This document shows positions 28,343 to 38,479 of a stretch of 64,000 bases of DNA, piece by piece. The notes beneath the pieces are model-generated. The model had not been told where the DNA came from. It did no database searches and worked only from the letters and a program-made list of their open reading frames with translations. Location: NCBI GenBank assembly GCA_963783245.1, contig CAWAMS010000004.1, forward strand, positions 620,001-684,000, given 5' to 3'. The position numbers were made by a program, and so were the translations under genes. The DNA is from Bog-473 sp963783245 (lineage in GTDB: Bacteria > Actinomycetota > Acidimicrobiia > Acidimicrobiales > RAAP-2). Within the stretch, counting starts at the first letter, position 1. Every line of letters starts with the position of its first letter.

Positions 28343-29543
28343 TCAGGACGGGGGGAGCAGGATCAGGCAGCCGTTGTGGCCGCCGAAGCCGAAGGAGTTC
28401 GACAGGACCGCCGTGGGCTCCCAGGCGATGAGGCTCGCCGTGCACCACTCGCAGCGTGATCTCGGGATCGGGCTGCTCGTAACCGGCGGTCGGCGGGATG
28501 AGGGCGTGGTGAATCGTCAGGGCGGACGCCACCGCTTCGATCGCGCCCGCTGCCCCCAACCCGTGGCCCGTGACGCCCTTGGTCGAGGTGACCAAGGGGC
28601 CGGGCTCGCCGAAGACCTTGTTGATGGCCCGGGACTCGGCCAGGTCATTGAGCGGCGTGGAGGTTCCGTGGGCATTGATGTGCCCCACGTCGCCCGGTGA
28701 GATCCCGGCGTCGGCCAGCGCCAACTCCATGCAGGCCACGGCACCGGCGCCATCGGGGGACGGAGCGGTGATGTGATGGGCGTCGGCGGTGCTGGCCGAC
28801 CCGGCCAACTCGGCGTAGATGGTGGCGCCCCGGGCCACGGCGCGGTCCCAGTCCTCCAGGACGAGGGAGGCGGCTCCTTCGGTGGAGACGAATCCGTCCC
28901 GGCGGATGTCGAAGGGGCGGGAGTGGCCCGACGTCGACAGGGCGGTCATGTTGGTGAAGGCGGCGATGGCGACCGGGTGCAGGCTGGCCTCGGCGCCGCC
29001 ACTGACGACGACGTCGCAGCGTCCTGACGCCACCAGGCGCGCCGCCGCGGCGACCGCGTGTGTGCCGGCGGCGCACGCCGTGACGATGACTTCGGCCGGG
29101 CCGTGCCAGCCCAACCGCATGGAGATCCCGGCGGCGCCGGCATTGGCCATCATCATGGGGACGAGGCGCGGGGAGACCCGGCGGGCCCCCCGCTCGTTGT
29201 AGACACCGACCTGCTCGGCCAGGGTGTCGAACCCACCGACACCCGTGGCGAAGATGACGCCCGACTTGGCCGGGTCGGCCCCGATCTCCCCGGCGTCCTT
29301 CACGGCCAGGTCGGCGGCCGCGATGCTGAACTGCGCGAACCGGTCGATCTGGCGCACCTCCTTGGCCCCGAACCACTGTTCGGGCTCGAAGTCGCGCACA
29401 GGGCCACCGACGACGGAGGGGTGGAGGAGGCCCTCCCAGAGCGCATCGACGCCAACGCCGCAGCAGGTGACGGCGCCCAGTCCCGTGATGGCCACGCGCC
29501 GGCCGGGGATCGGGATGCCGTCGGCGCCTATCCCGAGCTGCAT
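28343..29543 (-). CDS. fabF: 3-oxoacyl-ACP synthase II
   Basis: Condensing enzyme that elongates fatty acids. The Cys nucleophile lies in VTACAAGTHAV, the two His in INAHGTSTPLND and KGVTGHGLGAAGAIEA, and the N-terminal RRVAITGLGAVTCCGVGVDALWEGL is canonical. About 399 residues. A net +1 shift near 28430 changes the last 40 residues. Deleting one C restores EPTAVLSNSFGFGGHNGCLILLPPS, the expected Gly-rich C-terminus. ATG 29543 overlaps the acpP stop. It ends the fabD-fabG-acpP-fabF run. Confidence 0.93.
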
Positions 29544-29782
29544 CAGAGTTTGGAGGAGATCAGATCGAAGGCCTGGCCGATGGTGGTGACGTCCTCGAGC
29601 TCCGTCTCCTCGACGGTGATGTCGAAGGACTCCTCGAGGGCCATGACCAATTCCACCAGGTCAAGGCTATCGGCGTCGAGATCCTCGGCGAACTTGGCCT
29701 CCTTGGTGATCTTCTCCGCCGGCACCTGCAGCACCTCTACGGCGCACTCCCGAAACTTCTCGAACGCTGCGTCGCTGTCCAC
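29543..29782 (-). CDS. acpP: Acyl carrier protein
   Basis: 79-residue carrier of fatty-acid synthesis. The phosphopantetheine Ser is in the canonical DLDADSLDLVELVMALEE. The C-terminus reads FDITVEETELEDVTTIGQAFDLI, typical of ACP. GTG 29782 is preferred: AAGGAG precedes it with a 6-base gap, ideal for a ribosome site, and the protein then begins DSDAAFEKFRECAVEVL. The open frame extends upstream but shows no homology. It lies between fabG and fabF; it overlaps fabF by 3 bases. Confidence 0.94.
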   Translation of the reverse strand: MDSDAAFEKFRECAVEVLQVPAEKITKEAKFAEDLDADSLDLVELVMALEESFDITVEETELEDVTTIGQAFDLISSKL

Positions 29783-29816
29783 AATCTGCTCCTTGTTCGG
29801 TTTGGTCACTTCCACG

Positions 29817-30545
29817 TTACAAGCCCATGCCCAGTCCGCCATCGACCGGGAGCACGGCGCCGGTGATGTAGGCCGCCGCTTCGGAGGCCAAGAATCCGAC
29901 AACCCCGGCGATGTCCTCGACGGACCCGATACGGCCGAGCGGGACCTGACTGGTCATCTGCGGTGACCCGCTCCTCGCCCAGTGCACTCGTCATGTCGGT
30001 CGCCACGAGGCCCGGTGCCACGACGTTGACGGTGATCTGCCGGCTTCCCACCTCACGGGCGATGGACCGGGCCATGCCCACCAGGCCGGCCTTGGACGCC
30101 GCGTAGTTCGCCTGCCCGGGGAGCCCGACATAGGCGCTGACCGACGACAGGAAGATGATGCGCCCGGTGTGGAGGCGCAACATCTTGGCCACCGCGCGCT
30201 TGGCCACCCGGAACGAACCGGTCAGGTTGGCGTCGATCACCTCGGTGAAGGCATCCTCGCTCATCCGCAGCATGAGGCCGTCCCGGGTGATGCCGGCGTT
30301 GGCCACCAGGACCTCGACCGGTCCCCACGCGCCCTCGATCGTCGGCGAACGCGGCGTCGACCTGCGCGCTGTCGGTCACGTCGCACCGCACGGCGAGGAA
30401 GCGGTCGGCGTCGGCGCCGCTCCGGGAGGTCCGGCGCGTCGCCGGACCGGTAGGTGGTCGCCACCTGGTCGCCGTTGGCCAGGAACCAGCGGACACAGGC
30501 GGCTCCGATGCCGCGGTTTCCTCCCGTGACGAGCACGACGGCCAT
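29817..30545 (-). CDS. fabG: 3-oxoacyl-ACP reductase (frames broken)
   Basis: Short-chain dehydrogenase reducing 3-oxoacyl-ACP with NADPH. It begins VVLVTGGNRGIGAACVRWFLANG, the NADPH-binding Gly motif, then VLVANAGITRDGLMLRM. The catalytic Ser, Tyr and Lys are in IIFLSSVSAYVGLPGQANYAASKAGLVG, and it ends YITGAVLPVDGGLGMGL. Net +1 shifts near 30420, 30341 and 29960. The last one hides the true C-terminus. ATG 30545 lies 5 bases after the fabD stop. About 241 residues. Confidence 0.92.
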
Positions 30546-30549
30546 CAGG

Positions 30550-31793
30550 TCACGTCCGTTCCGGGACCCGTATCCAGACCAGGGGCTGGCCGTCCTGCAC
30601 GCGTTCTCCCGCCGCGGCCAGCCACCCGACGACCTGGCCGGCAAAGGGGGTGCGGACGTCGGTGTCCCCGACCAGCCCGACGACGTCGCCCACGGCCACG
30701 ACGGAGATCGCATCGGCATCCGGCCCGCCTTCGGTGCCGGGGAGCAGGCCGGTTCCCGGGCGCCCGCAGCGATTCTTCGGGCGTGAAGACGCCACTCCCG
30801 GGGCTCACGACCACCCGCTCGGACATGTAGAGGTGCTCGCCCTGGTGCAGCGCAGGCTCGGCCCGCCACGTGCCCGCTTCGCCGATCCGGTCCATCAGCG
30901 TGTCGAGGTCGGCCGGTTTGGCCACCGCCAAGGATTGGATCTCGGGCAGGCTGCGTTTGGCCAGGCCGCTGAGCACCCCTCCGGGGCCGAGCTCGATCAA
31001 GGACGTCAGCCCGAGCCCGGCGAACGTCTCGAGCGTCTGACGCCACCGCACGGGGCTGCAGAGCTGGGCCGAGAGCAGACCGGGCCAGTCGGCCGGGTCG
31101 TCGTGCACCCGGGCATCGACATTGGCCACGACGCGCACCTCGGGCTTGCGGAACGTGACGTGCGTCAGTGCCTCGCGCAGCGTGGCACGTGCCCCTTGCA
31201 TGAGCGGCGTGTGGAACGCCCCCGACACCGGGATGGGCATGACCCGTTTGGCGCCGAGCTCCTTGGCCAGGGTCCCGGCCACGCGCCACCGCCTCCGCCG
31301 TGCCGGCGATCACCACCTGTCCCGGTGCGTTGTAGTTCGCTATCCAGACGTCGCCTTCCGCTCTCTGGCAGGCCGCCTCGGCGTCGTCATCGGAGATCCC
31401 GAGGAGGGCGGCCATGGTGCCCGGCGACTCGTCCCCGGCCTTGGCCATGGCGTTGCCGCGGGCGACGACGAGCCGGATGCCGTCCTCGAACGTGAGCGCG
31501 CCGCTCGCCACCAGCGCGGTGTACTCGCCCAGGCTGTGCCCGGCGCAGGCGGCGGGGGAGAGGCCCAGCCGTTCGACGGCGTCGAGGACGACGAGGCTGA
31601 GCACCGTGGTCGCCAGCTGGGCGTTCTCGGTCCGGGTGAGCTCCTCGATCGGCGCCTCCAACAGCAGGTACGACAGGTCGCGTCCGGCCGCTTCAGATGC
31701 CTCCTCGACGAACTCCCACGACGGGTGGTCGACCCAGGGTTCGCCCATTCCGGATCGTTGCGAACCCTGTCCTGGGAAGGTGAAAACCAACAC
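30550..31793 (-). CDS. fabD: Malonyl-CoA:ACP transacylase with C-terminal lipoyl-like domain (frames broken)
   Basis: Acyltransferase loading malonate on ACP. It starts LVFTFPGQGSQRSGMGEPW, and the catalytic Ser is in CAGHSLGEYTALVASGALTF; the catalytic His is in PVSGAFHTPLM, then IELGPGGVLSGL. After about residue 320 comes an extra domain of roughly 85 residues, MSERVVVSPGSGVFTPEESL to the end, with AVGDVVGLVGDTDVRTPFAGQVVGWLAAAGERV. This has the pattern of a biotinyl/lipoyl hammerhead, but the usual modified Lys is replaced: TDVR where MKM or DKA is expected. Net +1 shifts near 31283 and 30762. GTG 31793 heads the fab run. Confidence 0.88.
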
Positions 31794-32048
31794 TTGCTAC
31801 GACGTCTCCGTTCGTCGGCCGGGCGGCGGGCCAACAGTGTGGCACGCGGGCACCGTCCGAGGCCGCATTTGGCGGCAGCGTTACTACCACTGGTACGACC
31901 AACGGAGAGCCGCAGCCGGACGTGGGCCCGTGGCATGCCTGCTCTGGGAGAAATTCCGGTACGACCGTCGGCGTACCGAGGAGGCGGATCCGCCCGCGGA
32001 GCCGGGACGCGTCGCCGGGACGCGGCGCCCGGCGGCGCCGGGATCGAC
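31794..32048. promoter_or_regulatory. Intergenic region ahead of fabD with a TACCACTGGTA element
   Basis: 255 bases between the fabD start and the stop of the EAL-GAF gene, both on the minus strand, with no convincing gene. It should carry the fab promoter. ACTACCACTGGTAC at about 31883-31896 has near-dyad symmetry around ACCACTGGT and shares words with motifs upstream of the permease genes at 35771 and 38341. I cannot assign -35 and -10 boxes with confidence. Confidence 0.4.
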
Positions 32049-33830
32049 TTAGCTCGGTCCGATACGCGCCAGCGTGACGCCGGCCAGGACACACAGCAGC
32101 TCGAGTGCCTGGACGGCTTCGGGCTCGATGATCCCGGCGTCCGGTCCGGCCAGGACGAGGAGTCCCGACGGCACGCCACGGTCCCGAATGGCCGCCACGA
32201 ACACGGTACCGAATCCCTGGTCCCGCAGCAGCCCCATCGGTCCGAACGTCCGGCTGATGACGGGTCCCGTGCTGTAACTCGAGGCGACGTGCGACACGAG
32301 GCCCGCCAGCCGTTCGAGCTCGGTGGACGTGAGGCCGGCGATGTCGTCGGCACGCGCCCCGGTCGTGCCCTGTCGGACGAGGTCGCCCTTGACCCGTGTC
32401 CAGAGGACCGCCGATTGGAGCCGCGCCACCGACACGCTCGCCGTCACGGTGGCCGCGGCCAGCTCCGGCATCGAGGTTGACTCGGCGATGCGGGGGGCGT
32501 GCCACCCGAAGTCCACGAGGGGCGAGCCACGGGACGAGCTCAGCCCGGTCCGTGCGAAGGCGTCTTCGAGCACGCGGACCGCGGCCCGCACCGCGTCGGC
32601 CTGCGCTCCGTTGATCGGCGCCGGGGCATCCACGTTCAGGATGCCGACGATCCTCCGCTGCACGATCAGAGGCACCGCGAGCTCGGCGACGACGCCGGGG
32701 ACCGCTTCGCGGTAACGGGGATCCGCGGCCACGTCCTGCACGAGGATCGGCTCGCCGGCGGCGAAGGCCGAACCGGTGAGGCCCACCCCGGCCTCGATGC
32801 CGTCGAGGACCTGCCACTGGCCCCGACCCGAGAGGAAACGGAGCACCCCGGCGCGCTCCACGTAGACACTGGGCAGGAATTCGAATTTTTCGTTCAGGTA
32901 GGCCGTGACCTCGTCGGCGGCGTCCATCGGGTCGAGGGTCTTCTCGACGCGCTCGGTGAGGGATTCCACCAACGTCGCCGAGGGGTCCGGGCGGGCAGTG
33001 CCGTTGTCCCCGCAGGAGCGCCACCGACGAGGTTGCGGCCACCCGTCCCCGGGGCGCGCCAGCAGGTAGCCCTGGACGAGGTCGATCCCTATGGCCCGCA
33101 GCGCATTGAGCTCCTCGCTGGTCTCGACCCCCTCGGCCAATGACGTGATGCCTCCCTGGCGGGCGAACCCGACGAGGCCCCGCAGGACGGCGAGCTTGTT
33201 CGGGTCCCGGTGGGCCTTGTGGACAAGGCTGCGGTCGATCTTGATGAACTGAGGATGGAGCTGCAGGACGTGCGACATGCTCGAATAGCCGGCTCCCACG
33301 TCGTCGATGGCGAGCATGGTCGATGCGGCCGACCACATCTGGAGGCGGCGGCGCAGTTCCTGGTAGTCCGGGACCGGCTCGTGCTCGGTGATCTCGATCA
33401 CCCGGGGCGGGAGCTGGCTCAACACGGCGTCCACCCGTGAGTCGAGGAACGTGCTGGCCGAGAGGTTGACGAAGATGCGGACATCCCCCGGAGGCACCCC
33501 ACGGTCACCGACCGCGTGCAGGCAGGCCAGCTCGAGTTCGGTCCGGACACCGAGGTACGAGGCGTGCTCGAGCCACTGGTCGGGCCCGCTGCTGCAGGGA
33601 ATGACCGTCCGGGCCAGCATCTCGTAGCCGAGGACCGAACCGTCGGCCAGGCTCACGATCGGTTGGGCGGCCATTTCGATCGCGCCGGGCCGTAGGAGTT
33701 CGCCGACCAGTCTCGTGAGCGATTCTCCTCCCACACCGACAGGCGTCTCCACGCGCAGGGATGCGTGATCCCGCACTTCGTGATCCACCTGTGACCGAAT
33801 CGCCATGGCTGCCTTCGTTGGAGTCGTCAC
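32049..33830 (-). CDS. EAL-domain phosphodiesterase with two GAF domains
   Basis: 593-residue protein in one intact frame. The EAL domain occupies about residues 30-270 and should hydrolyse cyclic-di-GMP. Its catalytic set looks complete: EML in LGYEMLART (for EAL), NLSASTF, EITEHE, IDDVGAGYSSM, IKIDRSLV and LAEGVETSEE. Two GAF-like sensor modules follow, about 285-440 (VYVERAGVLRFLSGRG... ADPRYREAVPGVVAELAVPLI) and 450-590. This domain order, with output first and sensors last, is less common. It has no membrane segment, so it is cytoplasmic. ATG 33830 or ATG 33806. It is divergent from a GGDEF-EAL gene. Confidence 0.87.
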   Translation of the reverse strand: MTTPTKAAMAIRSQVDHEVRDHASLRVETPVGVGGESLTRLVGELLRPGAIEMAAQPIVSLADGSVLGYEMLARTVIPCSSGPDQWLEHASYLGVRTELELACLHAVGDRGVPPGDVRIFVNLSASTFLDSRVDAVLSQLPPRVIEITEHEPVPDYQELRRRLQMWSAASTMLAIDDVGAGYSSMSHVLQLHPQFIKIDRSLVHKAHRDPNKLAVLRGLVGFARQGGITSLAEGVETSEELNALRAIGIDLVQGYLLARPGDGWPQPRRWRSCGDNGTARPDPSATLVESLTERVEKTLDPMDAADEVTAYLNEKFEFLPSVYVERAGVLRFLSGRGQWQVLDGIEAGVGLTGSAFAAGEPILVQDVAADPRYREAVPGVVAELAVPLIVQRRIVGILNVDAPAPINGAQADAVRAAVRVLEDAFARTGLSSSRGSPLVDFGWHAPRIAESTSMPELAAATVTASVSVARLQSAVLWTRVKGDLVRQGTTGARADDIAGLTSTELERLAGLVSHVASSYSTGPVISRTFGPMGLLRDQGFGTVFVAAIRDRGVPSGLLVLAGPDAGIIEPEAVQALELLCVLAGVTLARIGPS

Positions 33831-34109
33831 GCCGATCCGGCGCAGACCTCAAATAGTCGTTACTCCCGGTCGTAAAGCGGTTGCGTCGCGGTTGCGCGGT
33901 GGTTGCCTCGATGAAACGGTCCGGCGGCGGCGATCGACGTTGGCATCGACGCCGCCGCGGCCACCGGAGAAGGCAGTCGCGTCGGCACCGGTGGAATTGA
34001 ATTGGGACGCTGTTGTGACGGCGCAGAGCATTCATTGTCAGCCGCTGGAGATAATCACGGCCATGAAAACGCCCATTGATGTGTCGCGGTCTTGCGGGTG
34101 GCCTACGTG
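33831..34109. promoter_or_regulatory. Shared spacer of the divergent cyclic-di-GMP genes, with direct repeats and a hairpin
   Basis: 279-base region with no gene. GCGGTTGCG occurs at 33877-33885 and again at 33888-33896, 11 bases apart, and a related GCGGTGGTTGC follows. About 25 bases further is an inverted repeat, CGGCGGCGATCGA against TCGACGCCGCCG (about 33923-33957), with one bulged base and a loop of about 8. The layout suggests operator sites for both genes. The second gene start lacks an obvious ribosome site. Confidence 0.5.
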
Positions 34110-35732
34110 ATGGGCGAGGGCGTCGAAGACACTGCCGAATATGAAGTCGAAGGTGAAGAGGAAGCGCGGCCGGACGAGACCGCGCTCACCCTCGGGCTGC
34201 GGCTGCGGTGGATCGGGTACGCGGCGTTCCTGGCCTCGGTCGGCGTGGCGGCTGCGGCCTACGGCTACGCCTCCGTCGCCGACGGTGCGATCCTGACTCT
34301 TGTCGTGGGTCTCGCGCTGAGCCTGTTGCTCGGCGTCCTGACCTACTCGTTCGGCGTGGGCCAGGCGCACTGGAGGGTCCTCATCGACGAACGGAATCAC
34401 GAGCTGCAGTTCCAGGCACTCCATGACTCCCTGACGGGCCTGCCGAACCGTGCCCTGATCATGGACCGCATCGACCAGCTCCTGGCCCGCAATCGCCGCA
34501 GCGGGACGTCGGGCGCCGCGCTGTACATCGACATCGATGATTTCAAGATCGTCAACGACTCCCTGGGTCACGAGACGGGGGACCGGCTGCTGGTGGCGAT
34601 CGCCGCCCGCTTGTCGAGCACCCTGCGGGGGGCGGACACGATCGGGCGAATGGGTGGTGACGAGTTCGTCGTCCTGATCGACGGGAGCGACCCCATGGTG
34701 GCCCCGGAATTGGTGGCCGAACGGCTCCTCGATGTGATGCAAGAGCCCTTCGAGCTCGAGGGCTCCCTGACCTCGCTGCACGCCAACACCAGCATCGGCA
34801 TCGCCGTCGGCGATCGGGCGACGGGAGGCGAGCTGTTGCGCGATGCCGATATCGCGCTCTACAAGGCCAAGGCCGAAGGAAAGAACCGCTTCGAGTTCTT
34901 CCATCCGAAGATGCAATCGGAGATCGGTCGACGCATCCGTCTCGAGTACGACCTCCGGTCCGCTCTTGCGGGGGATCAGTTCCGACTCGTGTACCAGCCC
35001 ATCTACAACCTGGACGACCTTTCGGTCGTGGGGGTCGAGGCGCTCCTGCGCTGGGTGCATCCGGCCGAAGGGTTGCTCTCGCCGGACGAATTCATCCCGA
35101 TTCTCGAGCAGACCGGGCAGATCCGGGAGATCGGCGTCTGGGTACTGCACGAGGCGTGCCGGCAGATGGCCGTGTGGCACTCACGGGGCGACACCCTGAA
35201 CCTCTCGGTGAACATCTCAGCCCGGCAGCTCGACGACGATCGGATCGTCGAACACATTCGACACGCCCTGCACTCGAGCGGGCTGCATCCCTCCTCGCTC
35301 ATCGTCGAGGTCACGGAAGGCGCGCTGATGCGCGACGAAAAGGCGGCCGTCCCAGCGGATGCGGGCGATCAAGGACATGGGCGTGAGTGTGGCGGTCGAC
35401 GACTTCGGCACGGGCTATGCCTCGCTGGCGTACCTGCGGCAGTTCCCGATCGACTGCATCAAGATCGACAAGTCGTTCACGAGCGCCATCGCCGCCTCGC
35501 CCGAATCGCTCACGCTGATCCGGACCCTGGTCCAGCTGGGAAGGATCTCGGCCTCAAGACCCTCGCCGAGGGAGTGGAGACGATGGGCGAGATGGACATC
35601 CTGCGGGCCGACCGGGTCAACGAAGCCCAGGGCTATCTCTTCGCCCGACCGCTCGACGCCGAGATGTTCGAATCCCAGCTGTTGGCGCCGATCCGGGCCT
35701 CCGACCGCTTCAGCCCGCCCGAAGGGGCGTAG
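34110..35732 (+). CDS. GGDEF-EAL cyclic-di-GMP protein with N-terminal membrane helices (frame breaks)
   Basis: About 540 residues. Two transmembrane helices at the N-terminus: WIGYAAFLASVGVAAAAYGYA and ILTLVVGLALSLLLGVLTYSF. The GGDEF domain (about 105-265) has DSLTGLPNRALI, IDIDDFKIVNDSLGH and the intact RMGGDEFVVLI, so it could make cyclic-di-GMP. The EAL domain (about 280-530) has VGVEALLRWVHP, LSVNISARQL, VEVTEGALM, VDDFGTGYASL, IKIDKSF and LAEGVETMGE. Net +1 shift near 35354, net -1 near 35547 in a G run. ATG 34110 chosen; TTG 34092 and GTG 34098 are in frame. Activity could be either or both. Confidence 0.87.
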   Translation: MGEGVEDTAEYEVEGEEEARPDETALTLGLRLRWIGYAAFLASVGVAAAAYGYASVADGAILTLVVGLALSLLLGVLTYSFGVGQAHWRVLIDERNHELQFQALHDSLTGLPNRALIMDRIDQLLARNRRSGTSGAALYIDIDDFKIVNDSLGHETGDRLLVAIAARLSSTLRGADTIGRMGGDEFVVLIDGSDPMVAPELVAERLLDVMQEPFELEGSLTSLHANTSIGIAVGDRATGGELLRDADIALYKAKAEGKNRFEFFHPKMQSEIGRRIRLEYDLRSALAGDQFRLVYQPIYNLDDLSVVGVEALLRWVHPAEGLLSPDEFIPILEQTGQIREIGVWVLHEACRQMAVWHSRGDTLNLSVNISARQLDDDRIVEHIRHALHSSGLHPSSLIVEVTEGALMRDEKAAVPADAGDQGHGRECGGRRLRHGLCLAGVPAAVPDRLHQDRQVVHERHRRLARIAHADPDPGPAGKDLGLKTLAEGVETMGEMDILRADRVNEAQGYLFARPLDAEMFESQLLAPIRASDRFSPPEGA

Positions 35733-35770
35733 CCGGGAGGTCCTGGCGGGAACGGCGGACCTCGTGCCCC

Positions 35771-35788
35771 GGTAGTGGTACCACCACG
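35771..35788. promoter_or_regulatory. GGTAGTGGTACCACCACG motif upstream of permease 1
   Basis: Contains the perfect 10-base palindrome GTGGTACCAC. It lies 65 bases before the start of the first permease gene. A near-identical sequence in inverted orientation, with one base missing and one changed, lies at 38341-38357 before the second permease gene. A shared operator for a common regulator is the simplest reading. A TTGACG box at about 35802 could be part of a promoter. Confidence 0.5.
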
Positions 35789-35852
35789 CCTTGATGGCTG
35801 GTTGACGCCCTTGTGGTACGCCCTCCCCGTTGCACACTCACCGGAGGAGGTC

Positions 35853-38282
35853 GTGGTGGGCGTACTCACAATGGTGCTGCGAGGGTCGCTCCGCCAACGG
35901 TGGCGCTCGTGGTTGGTGCTCTGTCTGCTCATCGCGTTGGTGAGCGGCCTCGTTCTCGCCGCCACCGCGGCGGGGCGGCGCAGTGCGTCCGCCTTTCACT
36001 GAATTCGAGACGGCCCACGGGTACGACGCCTTCCTGTACGCCGTGCAGCCGGTCCCGAAAATCGCGACGCCTGCCTGACGTCACCTCGTCCACATTGGTG
36101 CAGATCCCTACGTCGGGGACGCCGACGTGCGCCTGTACCCGTCCGATCAACTGGATGATTTCTCCATTTTCGAGGTGGCGCCGAAGAGATCTGACCCAGA
36201 TGGTCAAGCTCGAAGCGGGCCGCATGCCGGACCAGTCGGATCCTGATCAGGTGTTGGCGTCGTTCACGCTGGCGCAGGACGACGGCGTGCATGTCGGCAC
36301 CGTCTTCCATGTGCCGCTCGCTGCTGCTTCCCAGCGGCGCGCCGTGTTGAACAGTGCCAACATCACACCGAAGGGGCCGACGGTGACCCTGCACGTCGTG
36401 GGGATCGAAGCGTCCGAGATCGAGTTCTCGGCAGGGGGAAGCCCGTCCTACGATCTCTACACCACCTCGGCCTTCGCCCGGAAGGTCAACCCGAAGTCAG
36501 TGGTTCTCGACGCCTATTTCGTCCGGCTTCGTCATGGCGCGGCCGGACTTTCCCGAGTTCCAGACGCGCGTGAAGACACTCGATGGCCTTTCGGTAACCA
36601 ACCTCGACAACGAGGCCGCCGCCATCGAACGGTCGATCCATCCCCAGGCCGTGGGCTGGTGGCTCCTGGCCGGGCTCGCGGCGCTCGTCGGCCTCATCGT
36701 TCTGGGCCAGGCCTTGGCCCGACAAGCCTCCGTCGAGGGCGAGGCGAACGCAACGTTGCGCGCGCTCGGGGTGTCACGGAACCAACTCGTGCTGGTGAGC
36801 ATGGTCAGGACGCTGATCGTCGGTGTCGCGGGAGCGATCGCGCGGCGTGGTTCTGGCGTTCGTGGTGTCGCCCCTCACGCTGGTGGGTGAAGTCAAGCTT
36901 GCCGATCCCTCCGGCGGATTTCGTTTGACTCGTTCGTCTTTCTGCTGGGCGGGCTGGTGACCGTCATCGACGGTCCTCGCCCTCGGCCTGTGGCCTGCCA
37001 TCCGCTCGGCGAACGCGACGCGGCCGGGCGACGTCGCACCCACGACCCGGCCCTCGCGGATCGTCTCGTTTCTGGTGAGGGCGGGCGCACCGCCCAGTGC
37101 CCTGATCGGCGTCCGGCACGCGCTCGAACGGGGCCGGGGACGTCAGGCGGTCCCTGTAGGCCCAGCGCTCGTCGGTTCCATTCTGGCCGTCACGGCGCTG
37201 TGCGCGACAGCGGTCTTCGGGGCCAGCCTGACCCACCTGACAAGCACGCCCGCCCTCTATGGTCAGCCTTACAACGAATGGTTCTCCGTCAACCAGACCG
37301 GCTACACGGCTCAGAACGTCCAGATGCTCACGAGCCTCGAACGTGACCGGGGCATCGCGGACATCACCGGTGGCATTACCGGCAACCCCGTCATCAACGG
37401 CGTGGCCGTTTCCGGCATCGCCGTGGAGAGTCTCCGCGGTCCGATGTTGGTGACCACGACCAGTGGTCACGCTCCGCAGAGCGACACCGAGGTCGCGCTC
37501 GGTGCCACCACGCGAGCAGCAGCTCGGGCTGCATGTCGGGTCGCTCGTGCGGGTGAGGATCGGAAGGCGGCTCGAGAAGAAGCCCCCGTTGTTCCGTGTG
37601 GTCGGGACGGTCGTCTTCGGTTCCAGCCTCACCACCGGCGGCCTGGGCAATGGAGCACTCTTCACCCTGCCCGGTCTGTTGAAGCTGGCGGGCCGATGTC
37701 CGGCAAGTCCGCAGCAGCAGGCCTGTTTCGTCAAAACAGTGATCGGGGACGGCGGCGCGTTTCTCGTGCGCGGCGTTCCCGGTTCGCAGGGAAGGAGTCG
37801 CCCTGACGCATCTGGCTCGGGAATATTCGTCGGACGTGAGCTTCCCGGCGGCGCCGACCAACTTGGTCAACTTCGGTGAAGCGGTGAATTTCCCGCTTAT
37901 TTTCGGCGCCGTCCTCATTCTCTTCGGCGCGGCCACCCTCCTCCATGTACTGGTGGTGAGCGTGACGAGGCGCCGCCGGGAGGTGGGCCTGCTCAGGGCC
38001 CTCGGGTTCGTCCGCCGACAGGTGGCCCTCTCCGTCTTTTGGCAGACGACGACCGTCGCCTTCATCGGCATCGTGATCGGCGTCCCGGTGGGTATCGCCG
38101 TCGGCCGCGGCGTCTGGGAGGTCTTTGCCCGCGGTCTCGGCGTGCTCCCGGTGACAGAGGTGACGGTGTGGGTGATCGTGGTCGTGGCGGTGGCCACTCT
38201 GGTCGCCTCAATTCTTCTGGCGGTCGGTCCGGCGCTCGCAGCGTCGCGGGCGCGGCCGGCGTCGCTGTTGCGGTCCGAATGA
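35853..38282 (+). CDS. FtsX-type ABC transporter permease 1 (about ten frame breaks)
   Basis: Large permease of about 809 residues in the MacB/FtsX family. It starts with a transmembrane helix (WLVLCLLIALVSGLVLAATAAG), has a long extracytoplasmic region, a central cluster of helices (WWLLAGLAALVGLIVLGQAL, TLIVGVAGAI), a second periplasmic region and C-terminal FtsX helices (LIFGAVLILFGAATLLHVLVV, TRRRREVGLLRALGFVRRQ, FIGIVIGVPVGIAVGR) ending RPASLLRSE. GTG 35853 was chosen because GGAGGAGG (35842-35849) precedes it at normal spacing. Shifts, mostly net +1, lie near 36000, 36060, 36114, 36195, 36540, 36842, 36925, 36965, 37510 and 37791. No ATPase gene is adjacent. Substrate unknown. Confidence 0.75.
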
Positions 38283-38340
38283 GCAGCACCGGCGGCTTGT
38301 GAGCATGCCCGCCGCGCGTGAACCGTCACCCGGGCGCCAG

Positions 38341-38357
38341 CGTGGTGTACTACTACC
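38341..38357. promoter_or_regulatory. CGTGGTGTACTACTACC motif upstream of permease 2
   Basis: Its reverse complement GGTAGTAGTACACCACG matches the motif upstream of permease 1 (GGTAGTGGTACCACCACG) except for one substitution and one missing base. It lies in the 197-base spacer between the two paralogous genes, about 120 bases before the second start. The missing base may itself be a sequence error. Confidence 0.5.
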
Positions 38358-38479
38358 AGGCGGCCGAGTGCGGCTACCTACCTCGACAGTTCTCCGGGAA
38401 AGGAATCGAGGAAATCCACAGGACACATGCGACAGGTAACGGTCCGATCAGCATCGACCCCCGGAGGTCCGCACACGGC

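Noticed and set aside
34092..34109. TTG 34092 as the start of the GGDEF-EAL protein
   Set aside because: No ribosome site was seen for any candidate; ATG 34110 is the conventional choice, but TTG 34092 cannot be excluded.
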